From Dioscorea cayenensis subsp. rotundata (Eukaryota; Streptophyta; Magnoliopsida; Dioscoreales; Dioscoreaceae): a stretch of DNA of 64,000 bases. A program made the translations under genes and the position numbers. The stretch covers positions 28,451,916 through 28,515,915 of the forward strand of contig NC_052489.1 of NCBI RefSeq assembly GCF_009730915.1, written 5' to 3'. Within the stretch, counting starts at the first letter, position 1. Every line of letters begins with the position of its first letter. The notes beneath the pieces are model-generated. The model was given only the letters and a program-made list of their open reading frames with translations. It was not told where the DNA came from and searched no databases. This document shows, piece by piece, positions 23,584 through 35,799 of the stretch.

Positions 23584-23970
23584 TATGAATTGTAGAGCCC
23601 TAAAAAAATTGTGGGGCCTATTGTAAGATCAAATTTATTATATAGTGATATTATCATAAATTAAGTTTTATAGTTTAGTAAACAATTAAATTTTTAAGAT
23701 TATAATTATGTGACAAGATAATAGTAAATGAAAATTTAAATATGATGCTTGAGGAAGCAAGAGAGTGATGAGTGCCTACAACTACTAATGCTAATGGAAG
23801 CCCCTTTCTTGCTCTGCAACTATGAATTGTGGCACCTAAAAAATTATGGGACCTATTATAACTTCAAATTTATTAGATTTTGATATATCATAAATTAAGT
23901 TTTATAGTTAAAAATAGTTAAAATTTTTAAAATTATAATTATACGGATAAAATAATAAATAAAAATATTA
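23584..23970. repeat. Diverged direct repeat, about 150 bp x 2
   Basis: Unit 1 (about 23584-23735) and unit 2 (about 23819-23970) share a TATGAATTGT start, a TGGG(G/A)CCTATT block and CATAAATTAAGTTTTATAGT. The unit may derive from a transposable element. No coding sequence is seen. Confidence 0.6.
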
Positions 23971-24935
23971 AATATAATTTTTGTAAAAAATAAAAATACA
24001 GGACTATAAAATTGTGAGGGTGATGTTTGCTTGGTCGCTTATACCTAGAGCCGGGCCTTCCCACACCCACAGTACCAATGCAAATAAGTTAAGGCAATAT
24101 TCGCTTTTTTATGTCTAGATTAATTATTCGTATAACCCTCAAAAAATTAAATTATATATTTATTACTATTATTATAATAAAAAATATTATTTAAAATTAT
24201 AAATGATTACTATTTGTTTTGTCACTGGTCTTCAGAGGATTTCTCTTGTCGTTCACCTATAGTGAATTTCTGTTTCTTATTTTTTTTCCTTTTTGTCTTT
24301 TTTTTTGTGTTGATTTTTTCTTTATTTTTATATTGTTTAGTTATGTTCATATGTTATACTTCTAGTTTAATGCAAGTGGTTTATCACATTTTCCATCCTA
24401 AGATAACTCCTGGGTGTGGGGGTGTTGATATAATATCATACATAAAATGAGCTTGATTTTTTTAAAGATGTATATATGTTTTGATCATTTGACACTTAAT
24501 AATATATCAGAGTAAAGAGGTAAACATGTAAAATAAATTTAATAAAATTTGAAAGGGTCCCATAACATTTGGTTTTATTCTGGCATATATACATAACGAG
24601 TAGAATTTCCAAGGATACACACACAAAGGTAAAAAAAAATAAATAAATAAATAAAATAATAAAAAATCTGACCCATTTACAGCATAATTTGTAATAAACT
24701 TCATCTACTCTACTTCGTACACTCGTTTAGAAGAATAAGCCAAATTATTTAATTAATGATCTTCAAAAAACAAGGAATTATATATCCAATTAAGCCACAA
24801 GGACCAGGAAGCACTCAGGAAGCCATTCAACATTAATTCAAATACTTAATTTGAAGTAAGTTTTTAAGTTTATGTACAAATATTTTGTAAGTACATTTAA
24901 GCTCAAATATTTTACTTTTAAATCTGATGTCAGAC
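23971..24935. other. Spacer; nothing recognised
   Basis: AT-rich. The small ORFs here are compositionally biased and have no splice context or recognisable domain. Confidence 0.4.
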
Positions 24936-24940
24936 CACTA

Positions 24941-25991
24941 TGTTAGTTCCGCTGATGTGGTTCAGAGAACATTCAAACACTCATAAAAAGCTCATACAAA
25001 TCAAACAAGAAAGAGAGACACACAAGATTGGTAACCCAGTTCGGCGTCCACTCGCCTACGTATAGGGGATCGAACCCGGAGATAAATAATCCACTAAAAG
25101 AGGTGAAAATAGATGAGTACAAACACTTGTCACTCACTCTCATAACAATAAATATCACTACCCTCTCTAAATTGTTTAGTACTCACACACTCTCTTTCTC
25201 AAGAGACACACCCAATTTTAGAGAAAGGTAGCTTATATAGACGCCTCAACATCCCAAATATAATCCATATCTCTTTTAGAATCTCCACGACTACTAATTT
25301 AAAAAACTTCTAAAATTAGCTGTTGTAACTCCTGTTGTAACATGGATTACAACATGACCATGACTGCTGACTAAATTGAGTTCTGGTTACGTTGCAAACG
25401 ACCTCAAGACCCATCAACCTCCCAGTCATGCTTAGTCTGAGTCGGTGCAACCCGATCTCCCGATCCCGACTACTAGCAACTAGCCTACCTCTTTAGTTCC
25501 TCACCACGCAGTCTCCTCGCAAGGGGCGCACGTCCTTTGTGCGTCTTCATGAAACTTACCAAACTTGATATTCAATTCACCCAAATTTGGTCTTCAAATC
25601 TTTCCAAGAAAGATCTTCAATCAATCATCTCAATCATGCCAACAATAGGCATATCTTAAAATCTTGCCTTTAATAGTCTTCAATCATCATCAAGGTTTAT
25701 TCAAATCATACCATAAATAATCTTCAATCATATATATCATTGATAGTTATTTCTTCAATTAAGCTCCATCCATATTTACTCTTCAATCAAATCACCTAAA
25801 TATAGTCTTGATGTGATATTGTGTTCAAGTTGTAATATATTGCAAAAAATAGCTCCACCAAAATTTTCAAGACATTTGCCTCCAAACCAAGACTTCTTGT
25901 GATGTCATCAAGCCTTGTCACGTTATAAAAGTTGCCATATCATTTTGACTTGGTATCAAATCATGAAAATAACATTGCAGTTGCACTAACA
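24941..25991 (-). mobile_element. Solo LTR of a retrotransposon, probably Ty1/copia
   Basis: The 1051-bp unit starts TGTTAGT and ends ACTAACA, a 7-base terminal inverted repeat with the TG...CA rule, and is flanked by CACTA (24936-24940) and CACTC (25992-25996), a 5-bp target duplication with one change. There is no internal region on either side, so it is a solo LTR left by recombination. A TATA-like CTATATAAGC reads on the - strand at 25231-25240, followed by a CT/GT-rich leader, so transcription would run on the - strand. Assignment to copia rests on general resemblance only. Confidence 0.75.
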
Positions 25992-26568
25992 CACTCATTG
26001 CAATTTGTTTCCAACGTCACTGAAAGTGAAACCGAAGATGAATAAGATACAATGCATTTGAAGGATAAAATCAAACGAAAACAACACATGCTAACAAATT
26101 TGGCAGCCTTTCTTCTTTCAACATGACCTCACCACCTTCATCATTCACGTCTTTATTTAAAAACTCTAGAACAAATTATTTTTAACCTCAAAATGAAAGT
26201 AAAATAGAAAAATAACATTACTAAATCAATGATAAAAAATAGCACAGAATTTTTTCCTCTGATGCACGTGATTTTTCTATTTTTTTAAAATAAAAAATAA
26301 AAAATAATACAGAATTTTTGAAGTTAACTATACTGCAATAAGTGAGGGACAATCCGATTAACGTCCATGCGGGGAAGTCAAAGTCTCGACATTTTTTCTA
26401 AAACATGATCAAATATTTGAATGTGTGTACATATTGTTTGTTTTTTAATAAAGAAAAAAAAAAACAAAAGGGATTTCTGAGTTTGAGCAATAATTTGTTA
26501 ATCACCCAAACTTTATAAATCCATGCATGAAATAAAAAAAAACCCAAAAAACAGTAACACACACATTT
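25992..26568. other. 5' flank of the purine-permease relic
   Basis: No gene or element seen; AT-rich with poly-A stretches. It probably includes the former promoter of the pseudogene at 26626. Confidence 0.4.
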
Positions 26569-26625
26569 ATGTCTTCTTCTTCTTGTTCTTCTTGTTTATC
26601 ACTTGAAACTAAAGAGCTAGAGTTG

Positions 26626-27779
26626 ATGGAGAAGCTACTATATACATCAGCAAAAACTCCAAGTCCTCTTCAATGGCCACTATTACTACTACTTCTACTA
26701 CTCTTTAACACAACTCTAATGCTCCTTGGCGCTGGTGGCCCTCTCTCTGCTGTTCCGTTTCTACTTTATCCACTGTGACAAACGGATATGGCTATCCAGT
26801 TTCCTCCAAGTAGCTGGATATGGCCACTCACTCTCCTCCCTCTTTTCATCTCCTACCTTCGCCATCTTCGCCGGCAAATGCAGCAGAACTAAACTCAAAT
26901 TAGTATCACCAGTCCCTGTAACTTGTGCATTTCTTGGCTTGCTCTTCGGCGTTGATTCTTTTCTCTACGCCATTGGTTACTCTTACCTTCCGTTATCCAC
27001 ATCTTCATTGTTAAACTCCAGCCAACTTGCATTCATGGCAGTGTTTGGGGTGATGATTGTGAGGCAGAGAATGACGGCGTACATAGTAAATGCTGTGATT
27101 TTGTAGACGTTGGGAGCGGTGGTGTTGGGTCTAGAGAGAAGTGGAAGTGGTGTTCATGGTGATGGGATGGAGGAGAAGTAGGAGAGGTATTACGAAGGGT
27201 TGGTAATGAGTGTAGGGGCTGCGGCAATGATGATTTAGGCAGTGTAAAGGGAGGCAAAAGAATTTGAATCTGGAGAGATGAAATTCCAGATGATGTTGGT
27301 ACTAGACGTAACATTCTGGCAGGCGCTTGACATTGGGCTGGTTCCGGTCACCATGTGATTTATTGATAATCGAGTCCTATTAGAATTCAAATCACATGTG
27401 AAAGACACATTTTATAAGAGTGTGAATAATAATTATGTACGAGAAATTCCAGTATTCACATCACCACTATCATTCTTAGCACTCTAGCTGCTCATCTTGA
27501 TAAAAATAAATAAAAAAAAAAGGGGGCTGGTTGGGCTTGTATGCGGTGCCTCCTCACTTCTAGGAGCCATTTTGGCGTCTGTCCTGCTCCCTATCACAGA
27601 AATCTTGGCACTTATCTTCCTGAATGAAAAGTTCCACAGTGACGAGAGTTGACCTACCACTCTCCCTTTGGGGCCTTGCCTCTTACTTCTATGAAGAGAT
27701 AAAGCACAAGAAGAAACTCAACCAAATGATCCTACTGGAGAACAATGATCAGCAGCAATCCCCGCTGCTCCTTCCTTGA
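26626..27779 (+). pseudogene. Purine permease (PUP family) pseudogene
   Basis: PUPs are ten-helix plasma-membrane carriers of adenine, cytokinins and related bases in the DMT superfamily. The start reads MEKLLYTSAKTPSP, then a Leu-rich first helix. A frameshift near 26740 moves the frame to FYFIHCDKRIWLSSFLQVAG, a hallmark PUP motif, and continues through YSYLPLSTSSLLNSSQLAF. Lesions follow: TAG at 27103-27105 after NAVIL, further stops near 27180, 27237 and 27244, and loss of the middle helices with about 170 unrelated bases around 27360-27530. The C-terminal part resumes as GASSLLGAILASVLLPITE with ILALIFLNEKF, stops in the same frame, then WGLASYFYEEIKHKKK in another. The ancestral gene seems to have been a normal-length PUP with no clear intron. 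Confidence 0.85.
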
Positions 27780-28019
27780 CATTTTAACGGGTCAAATCAA
27801 ACTCTATCATTCATTCAAAAGTTCATAATGATAATAATTATATTATATATAAAAAAAAAACAGAGCCCTGTCTCCATTTATTATAGTAAAATGACTCACA
27901 CAATGGATCAATCAGTAGCTTGGGTTCTGATCTACATACAATATACAGAGATTAAAGACAGATGTTCCTTTTTTTAGCACATGGAGTGATGGAATGTGGT
28001 TTTTTTTTATATTTGCTTT

Positions 28020-29954
28020 TCATCTTCGGGAGAATTTGGTCCAGAGATAGACGAGAAAGAAACAGAAGAGGGCGAAGAGGACCACATGAACAACGTGGTT
28101 TGAACCCTGCTGAATGATGCTCTTGTTCAACCTTCTCATGTTGTTCTTCACCCCTGCCTGAGCTTTGATGAGAGTCATTTGCTGTTTACAAATCATTAAA
28201 AACACAGAGTTAAGTATTGATTGTACAACATAGTTTTACCGTAAAGAAGCTAATGTCTCACTATGCTCATTAAAAAGCAATCTCAGGACTTGATAAGATA
28301 CAGACTTATGAAAAGTGGGTAGTGCACGGTTGAGTTCCTGGTGATTCGATCTGGTAGAACTAATATGAAGAAGACAATAGCACAGATGAAAGAACTATAA
28401 ACAGGCTGGCCTTTATTCTTCTAGCTTTCTCTTTTTAGCAAGATGGCATCCTATTTATTGAAGTTAGATAAAAAATTAAGATGTCATAAAATAACTATAG
28501 ATCTTTGTTTTCCATGTTCACCAAGCAGGCAGTGTCAATACATGGTTCACACACACACACACACATAAGGAATAGGACAATGGGAAAGAGTCTCCTAAGA
28601 ACATGATCCTAGACTGCTATATAATTCACAGCATCAGTTGTGAGTAAAAATAACTTCGTTGAGGATGTGGCAAATGGAATTGAGTTCCAGTGTCCATCAA
28701 AATACAAACCATGTTGATGTCAAATGCAGATTACATGAGAAACACTGAACATCTAATTTACCACAGTTGCTCAAGATTCAAACTGATCAAAACAAAAGGT
28801 GTTCGCAAATAAAAACATGGCACTTTTTCCTCATTAATATATAAACAAAATTGTGAATGAGAACAACAGTTTATCATCAAGAAATTTGAATGTAGATTTA
28901 CAAAACCTACAATAGAAATTTGATTACCAATTGTGATATGAAGTCATTTTGATACTTTGCCTCTGTTTCTATCTCTTGAGCCACCTGTCAAACCAGAAAA
29001 ATAAAAAACAAGCATTTTTAAGATACATCACCCAAAAAAAAAAAATTTTCAATAACAGTGGATACTGCTACAAACTAAGACTAAAAGAAGATCCAAATGT
29101 GATGTTTCCCAAAGCTTTATTCATTTTAAACTCTAATTTATCATTATTTTTCAGAAAACTTAATTTTTATCCCTATTTCCTAAAATAGATGATAAAAGCA
29201 ACTCTCCCTCCCCTGTTCTCTAAAACAAAGAAATCAACAGAACTTGTGGTTCACGCATGACTAAACAAAAAAGATGAAAAATTACAACTAGAAAAAATTC
29301 AGGTTTCCCTTTCAATTTGTTTCTGATCGGAAATTTCCCCTTCACATCCTAATCTCTACAATTCAAATCACAAGCCCTAGAACAATTTAATTTCGGGATC
29401 CTCTTCACTCAAGGAGGGGAAAAAAAACAAGTCAACATAACGAAATTTACGAACTATATAACAAATCGATAAATTTGACAAATTGAAATCCAATTCAAGA
29501 AATCATGAGATCCCTTTTCCCCCTTTTCTTTTTTTCTCCCACAAAATCCATCAATTGTCCCACAGAACTCAAATTAAAACAATCAATACTAGCAAATGAA
29601 CAGATAATCAGAATTAAAGTATAAAATTTTGAAGAAAAATAAAAAAATTTGGGGATGGAGAGGAATTAACTCCTTTCAATCGCCGGATCTTCTGGTGTAG
29701 ACCCGATATCTCCTCGTCAAGGTCGCCGTGCATAGGATCGATCCGCAACTGGATCTCATCAGTCCCCGCCACCGGCCGCGCCGTCAGGCCCTCCCTAAAT
29801 TCATAAAACCCCCAAACAAACGAACAGGATTACAGAATCGGGAAAAAATCGGAAAAAATCACCATAAAATAGATAAGAAGAAGAACACAAAGAAGCAGCA
29901 GAAGAAGAAGGACCTGGATCGAAGAGGGCCGGATCCATACAGCGGATGCGCCAT
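28020..29954 (-). CDS. Bet1-like SNARE protein (At4g14600 type)
   Basis: A Qc-type SNARE for ER-Golgi or Golgi vesicle fusion. Four exons: 29954-29914, 29794-29671, 28984-28928 and 28181-28020. They sum to 384 bp, 127 aa, close to the Arabidopsis Bet1-like protein (about 137 aa). The start is MAHPLYGSGPLRSR. Residues about 20-75 carry a basic N-terminus and the SNARE heptad region (DEIQLRIDPMHGDLDEEISG, VAQEIETEAKYQNDFISQL). Exon 4 gives QMTLIKAQAGVKNNMRRLNK, then a C-terminal membrane anchor (HVVLFALFCFFLVYLW) and a short basic lumenal tail KFSRR, so it is tail-anchored. All junctions are GT-AG. The 5'UTR is a GA-rich tract (about 29960-30010). A sure family member; the exact compartment is inferred. 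Confidence 0.92.
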
Positions 29955-30243
29955 TGATGATCGAGAGAGAGAACGCGCGCGAGAGAGGGAGAGAGAAAAG
30001 GGAAAGACGCGGAGATGATGGGGGTTGGTTTATTTTGATTGGGCCGAATACCTCTTGATGCCGCGGTTTGGTTTTTTTAAAAGTGGATAAATTCGATCAC
30101 TTAGAAAAAGAAAGAGAACAGCCAACCACTAGATGTAGTACAAAGCCAATAGCCACGAGACACAAAACAAAACACGATCCAACCCGGAAAAAACAACACG
30201 ACCTTTGGGTCAGAATCTCAGCCAAAAACAATCTCAAGACGAT
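29955..30243 (-). promoter_or_regulatory. 5' flank of the Bet1-like SNARE gene
   Basis: A (GA)n-type leader at about 29960-30005 is followed upstream by unremarkable sequence up to the unidentified ORF pair. No clear TATA box was fixed. Confidence 0.4.
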
Positions 30244-32081
30244 CTAACCAGTGACCTGGACCCTCGCCTCCTCGGCCATCATATCTCCACTGGCCTGCAC
30301 TGAACGATGGTCCAAGAACTCCAGACACGATCTGGGAGTGGAAATGGAGTCTTCAAGTTTCTCTCTGCCGCCCTCAATCTCTTCCGATGGGCCTTCCATT
30401 GCCAATTTCTTCTTCACAGATTTCGGTGATTCAGCAACAAACCCTGCTTCCTCAATCCAAATGGTGGAAGGTTTCTTTTGCCACTCACTTGATCTAGTAC
30501 CCTTTTTCTGGCCTGAGTGTATCGCAGCAGAACCTTCAATCAAACTCGGCTTAAGCTTCCTGAGATTTCTTTCAAAAACAGTTACCGAGTTTTCTGACTC
30601 AAATTTTGCATCAAGAGGGTCCATGTCCTTAGAATGCTTGCCAACTTTGATGTCCCTGTCCTCAGACCTACCCCTGGTGTAATCTGGGCTAAGGACCCAA
30701 ATTCCTGCTAAGAACTTCCAAGAAAAGCCAATAGGCGGTGACATGATAGGCCTAGAAGCCAAAATACCAGCCACCATCTCAGAATCAACATCCATCAACG
30801 GCCCATCCGTTGATTTTTTCAATGAAAATTGAACATTTTTAACCAAATCCAGGTCCAGCCCAGTCTCACCAACTTTCTTCACATTTAAATGACCCACAAC
30901 TTGGCCTAATGAATTTTGAATAACCCCTTGCTCCACATCAAGATCCGGCCCAAGCCCAACTCCTTTCTCCAGTTGTAATTGGCCAACATCTTGGGCCACT
31001 GGTTGTTGTAAAACTTCTTTGACCAAAACACTATCCGACCCATGCCCACCTCCTTTATCCAATATGTTATGTCCCACATCTTGGCCCACCTCACAAAGAA
31101 GCAAAGGGGCATCTATCCCCAAGGATTTCGCATGATTGAGCCCAACTGAATGAACGTGCCCTTCATTAGAACCTGGCCCAAAGCCCATTACTAGAGGATC
31201 AGAGAAATCCAGAAATTTCTCACGTGTCTCCTCCTTTAAAACTAAACTATTGCCACACGAATTATCCAAAACCACGCATCCCTTTAACCTAGGACTAGCC
31301 TCGGACTTCGCAACATGCTGCAATGTCAACTCACCACGTGTCTTATTTGTAGGTGCAAACGTCGATCGCACCATCCAGCGCTCGACAACGTGACGTCTCG
31401 GACACTTCACCCGAGAACCACCAACCATGTGCAACCATCGGTCCGACTCCGACGCCGTGACTGACCATCGGTCCGTTCATCTCTCTCCTTCGAGTGCTTC
31501 AGCGTCCGACCTCCGCCTGTGTGGGAGCGGCGCTCAACCACCACCGGCGGGACAATTTTTACATGCAGGGAGCTATGCTCAACCCTCGCGCCGATCTCTC
31601 CGGCAACCCGATCCGGTGCACGGTGGGAGCTACGCTCAACCTCCTCCCCCAACATCTCCGGTAAGCCAACTCTCCCAGCATCGAGGGCTTGGTCTCGGCA
31701 AGCACTCGCCTTCGAACTGCAAGCCACACATACAACATCCTCAACCACATATTTCCCCTTTAGCTCTTGAGGAATCTCGTGGGTGTAACGTTTGTTGATC
31801 CCCGAAGTTGGAGGCCGCTTGTCCTTCGTTACCCTGTTCGAAGGTAGCAAAATCCCCTGAACACTCCTGGCTTGGTTCACCCATTCCTCACCACTACTCG
31901 GGAAGGATAGAGGTTTGTAGACTGCTTCCCCATTTGCTGTAAACACTAGTCTTGTGTTCAAGGAAGCCTGTGGGGATAGCCCGTCATTCTCAACATCAAA
32001 GACGAGCTCATCAGTATCCAAATCATCATCTTCTTCGATGAAGCCAGGAGGGCCCTAGTCCTCCTCCTCCTCCTCCTCCAT
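30244..32081 (-). pseudogene. Unidentified broken two-frame ORF, perhaps retroelement-derived
   Basis: An ATG at 32081 opens an acidic start (six Glu, Asp), then TAG a few codons in. The frame continues as GPPGFIEEDDDLDTDELVFD and stays open to 31407. A second frame, open from about 31434 to 30244 (about 395 codons), overlaps it by some 27 bases, so one frameshift joins them. The second product is polar and has imperfect Val/Gly/Asp-rich repeats (VGHNILDKGGG, VGQLQLEKGVG, VGHLNVKKVGE) and a Lys-rich C-terminal part. I recognise no domain. GC content and open length are above the local background. The layout could suit ORF1 of a non-LTR element, but no ORF2 or poly-A tail follows. Function unknown. 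Confidence 0.45.
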
Positions 32082-32664
32082 TTTTTGATTTTCTCTCTGT
32101 TTTTTTTTTAATTTTATTTGTTTTATTTATTAATTTATTTTTTAATTTCTAAAACTTATCGGTAGTCCTGAATTTTGAAAAGATATAGAATAAAAAACTT
32201 CTATATACTAATATTTATTTTTCATATTTTCAAAAAAATTAAAAAAAGTTTAATAAAAGATTAGTATTCAAAAAAAAAAACTACAGATGGTTATGTTTAG
32301 AAAATATACACATCTAGAAAAACAAACCCACTTTCTCATGCAGTATTCTTTGAGTATTAAGGCAAAAAGTAATTTATAGTTTAATAGATACTTTACAGCA
32401 ATCCAAATCATGCAATTTAAGCAAGAGAATTTAGAAGTTCAATGTCTTTATTTGGCTTAAGACCAAGCAACAATTTACACCTAGTGTTCACCTGAATATA
32501 CAGCACAAATTGAATCTGAAAACCAAACCCAAACACTATGAAATGTAAGCTGAAGAATGAATCCATCAATATAAGCATGACTTATAATCCAAGACCAAGT
32601 ACTATATAACCACACGAATATATATTTTATGATATATTAAAGATCTGTGGAACGATATGAATTA
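32082..32664. other. Spacer and 3' flank of the GEM-like gene
   Basis: AT-rich, with no independent gene. The part next to 32665 should hold the 3'UTR of the GRAM-domain gene. Confidence 0.5.
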
Positions 32665-35392
32665 TCATGAGCTGCTAGCGCCTAGAGCTTCTTGAAGATT
32701 CTTCACAGCACTCTCATAGTTGACAAAACCCATGAACCAAAATTCATGGTTGTCAATGGAGACAATTTGTATGTATTTTTCTGCAGGGTTTACCTTGCTT
32801 GTAGTTGGAGTAGCTCCTCTTAGTTGTTGTAAAGGAACCACAACCTATTTGGATTGGCAAGGAGACAAATCATTAGAGAAATACAATGGTTAAATTGGTG
32901 TGCCTGAAAGAGTAAAAAAATCACTATTTGGAACCGTAGAATTTGAAGACTTAAAAATGATTAATTTCCACAGATGTCAACCAAGATCAGTTATCCCAGA
33001 AGAATTCTGTAGTGATCTTATTTCCAAACTATGGCAAAAACATGGTGATCACAACGCGTAGAAAATAATAAGGAAGACTTTTAGCATGGCGCTTCAACCT
33101 AATTAAAGATTCCTAGAAAACACTAGATCTAGCTCGACCATGGTATCAACTCATGCTTGCCTCAAGTTCAATGCCTATCTATGTAACACAGCCAAGAAAA
33201 ATAAAAACCTTAATGCAAGATTAGAAACTGAAAATTGAATATGAATTCAATGCTCCAAACACAATATAAACATAAATAATACAGAAATTATAGGGAAAAT
33301 GTCAGCACATGCATGCAATGTATTAAAATTTTCAATGTAGGTGATAACAGGTGAACAGAAACAATGAGACATAAGATACTCTGCTGCAGAAAGTTCACGA
33401 TCTAGTATATTGCCTCAATGTCCAACTCGATCAAGGATGGCTTACTCAGAATATTAGGCATTATAGTTACGTAGAATAAATTATGCCAATCATATATCCA
33501 AATTAGATAAGTGAAATGACAGATCCACTGAATGGGTTGATTAGAAAACTGATGAATTTTACTTGATTTAAGCTTAAGCTCAATCACCTTGACCATACAT
33601 ACCATTACCCCCACCCGTGAGACAGGATAACTTCCCCAATAAGTTTGACGCAATAGTTAATCTAGGCATAACAGCAACCAAATGATAGTCACAAAACAAC
33701 AGGGAAAAAGTTAAGTGTCTTTTGGCATGCAGTTTGCCAGGAAGAAACAAATAAGAAATACAAACCTTATAGTAACTCCATTCAGTTTGATCCCCCACTT
33801 TGTATGAAAGAGGACTGTCACTGCAGAATGCAAGTTTAGCTGTTGAGAGATATAAAGTTCCCATAACAGGACCAGCAGATGTTGATAAATAGCAGGCATA
33901 TGCCTTTTTAAGTTGCTCTTCAGGAAGTGTCTCAAAAGCTTGGCGAAATATCTTCTCATAACCGCCTTCAGCTATGACTTTGGTTCCCTGAGTGATCCTT
34001 CCCATGGCAGCATCAGCAACACTGGGTCCAGTTTTCACTGAATAAAGAGTGAAGTTAGAAAAACTCTTACCGTGTGGCTTAGGATGAAAGTGAAGATCTA
34101 GCAGAACACACAAAAAGGCATTTACATAGTGTGAAGCCAGTAAAACAAAACGTTAAAAACTAATACTGTTTAGACAGACAGACGCAAGGTTATACAAAGT
34201 TATGTATAGCTTTACAAAGAGTGAAAACTCTAGGAAGGTGAATATGACCGTTGACCTTAAACTGAACTTATGGTCACCATCAAAGTTCATTAGATTAATA
34301 GACAACTGTAAGAAAATGCACCAGGATGAGTTGAATATAAAACAGCACTAAGTTTTCCTTTGTTTCAATTTCCTTCTAACACTTCCCTGATTTATGAACA
34401 ATCATACAGGTAATTCATGAATAGGAAAAAAGTAAAATAAAATCAAAACAGAAAAAACAACTCATTTCAGATCATAGATAAAAATAGCTTCCAGAAGTCC
34501 ACAATTTGCTGACAGATAACATGAACAATCATAAACTTAATCCCAAAACCACAAGTGCCAGACAAGAAATAGAATGGCATAGTAAGGGATAGTGAAAATA
34601 AGAAGTTTTCAAAACTATGCAAACACATTCAATTTCATATTCTGAAGGTAATGATACTCCATCCAACTTTCTATCAACCATTCAAACATATACATGTGAG
34701 CTTTGAACATTCCTAACATTCCAACAAGTCAACTCCACCCTGAACTATCTCAAGAAACGAACATTTTTATTCAGTAAAAGCATCGTTAAACACTCGAATT
34801 CCTTCAGAGCAAAATGAAAATAGAATCCCTATGCTTCCTTCAAATACCCATGCTTATGGATTTGCAGCAGAACATCAAATTAAATAAATTCAAGTTGAAC
34901 AAGAAATAAAACAATTACGGATTTGCAGCAGAACATCAAATTAAATAAATTCAAGTCGAACAAGAAACAAAACAAAAATAAAAAAATAAATAGAAAGATC
35001 AGAGATTTAAAGCAAAGTTGAACTCACAGTGCTGCCAAACATCACCAGCGAAACCCTCGGCCTTTTTCGTGGCATCTCCAACCTTCTTCCCCCACCTCCC
35101 AAGCACATCCTTCACGGAATCCACCGCATCTAATCCAGACCAAGAACACATCAAAACGATAAACCCAAAAACCAAAGATCAAAACTGAAGGAAATCACGA
35201 ATTGGGCGTACTCTTGGAGGCGGGAACGGGGGCTGAGGAGACGTAGGGATTGGAGTCCGGCGGAGGCATCGAGGTAGCGGGAGGCGGAGGGGGCTCAAGG
35301 TCTTTGGCGTCAAGCTTCGGGTATGGCGCGTACTCCGACGAGTGCTCGCCGGCGCCAGCGTCAGCGTCGGGCTTCTTTGGAGCTTCTTCCAT
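32665..35392 (-). CDS. GEM-like GRAM-domain protein
   Basis: Four exons: 35392-35212, 35129-35028, 34037-33766 and 32844-32665. Total 735 bp, 244 aa, with all GT-AG junctions in phase. The N-terminus is acidic then Pro-rich ([32 protein letters not shown]), then [20 protein letters not shown]. The GRAM domain spans about residues 115-195 ([53 protein letters not shown]). The C-terminus continues the fold with [20 protein letters not shown], ending LGASSS. This is the GLABRA2-expression-modulator/GER family, whose members bind membranes through GRAM and respond to ABA or affect cell patterning. Which paralogue is not decidable. Intron 2 (34038-35027) has a 61-bp tandem duplication; intron 3 is 32845-33765. 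Confidence 0.93.
34858..34979. repeat. 61-bp tandem duplication in GEM-like intron 2
   Basis: Two near-identical 61-base units begin GGATTTGCAGCAGAACATCA at 34858 and 34919, differing at only a few bases. Intronic, so no coding effect. Confidence 0.9.
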
Positions 35393-35476
35393 GGAGTTCC
35401 TTGGAGTGAATGGATTGCTTAACGCGGTCCTCTATTGAATGTTGAAACCCGTATTGACCTGACGAAATACATGAAG

Positions 35477-35799
35477 GACTTGTTTGGATTAACTGTTTTT
35501 TTTTTAAAAAAAAAACGTACTCGTTTTGTTTTTAAATTGAGTAAAAGTGATTTTTGAGAAAAAAAAAATTGTATGCACTTTTTTTATATTTTGTGTTTGT
35601 ATTAGATTCTCTGTAAATACAGAAGATGTAAAAAAATAAAGTCTAAAAACCAGCTTTTTTCGAGTTGCTCATGACTAGCTTTTTGAAAAAAAGCTCATTT
35701 TTTTCGACTTTTTTTATGAAAACTACAAACTTTTTTTGTCGAAAGAAGTCTTAACTTATAACAAAATACTTCGTTTTTAAAATCGATCCGAAAAAGTCT
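35477..35799. mobile_element. Diverged Tourist-like MITE, relative of 23024-23320
   Basis: Starts GGACTTGTTTGGATT. The right end, GATCCGAAAAAGTCT, is a worn inverse of it. Interior blocks (AAAAGTGATTTTTGAG, TACAGAAGATGTAAAAA, AAGAAGTCTTAACTTAT) match the element at 23024-23320. It lies 85 bases upstream of the GEM-like start codon, in its promoter. Confidence 0.55.
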
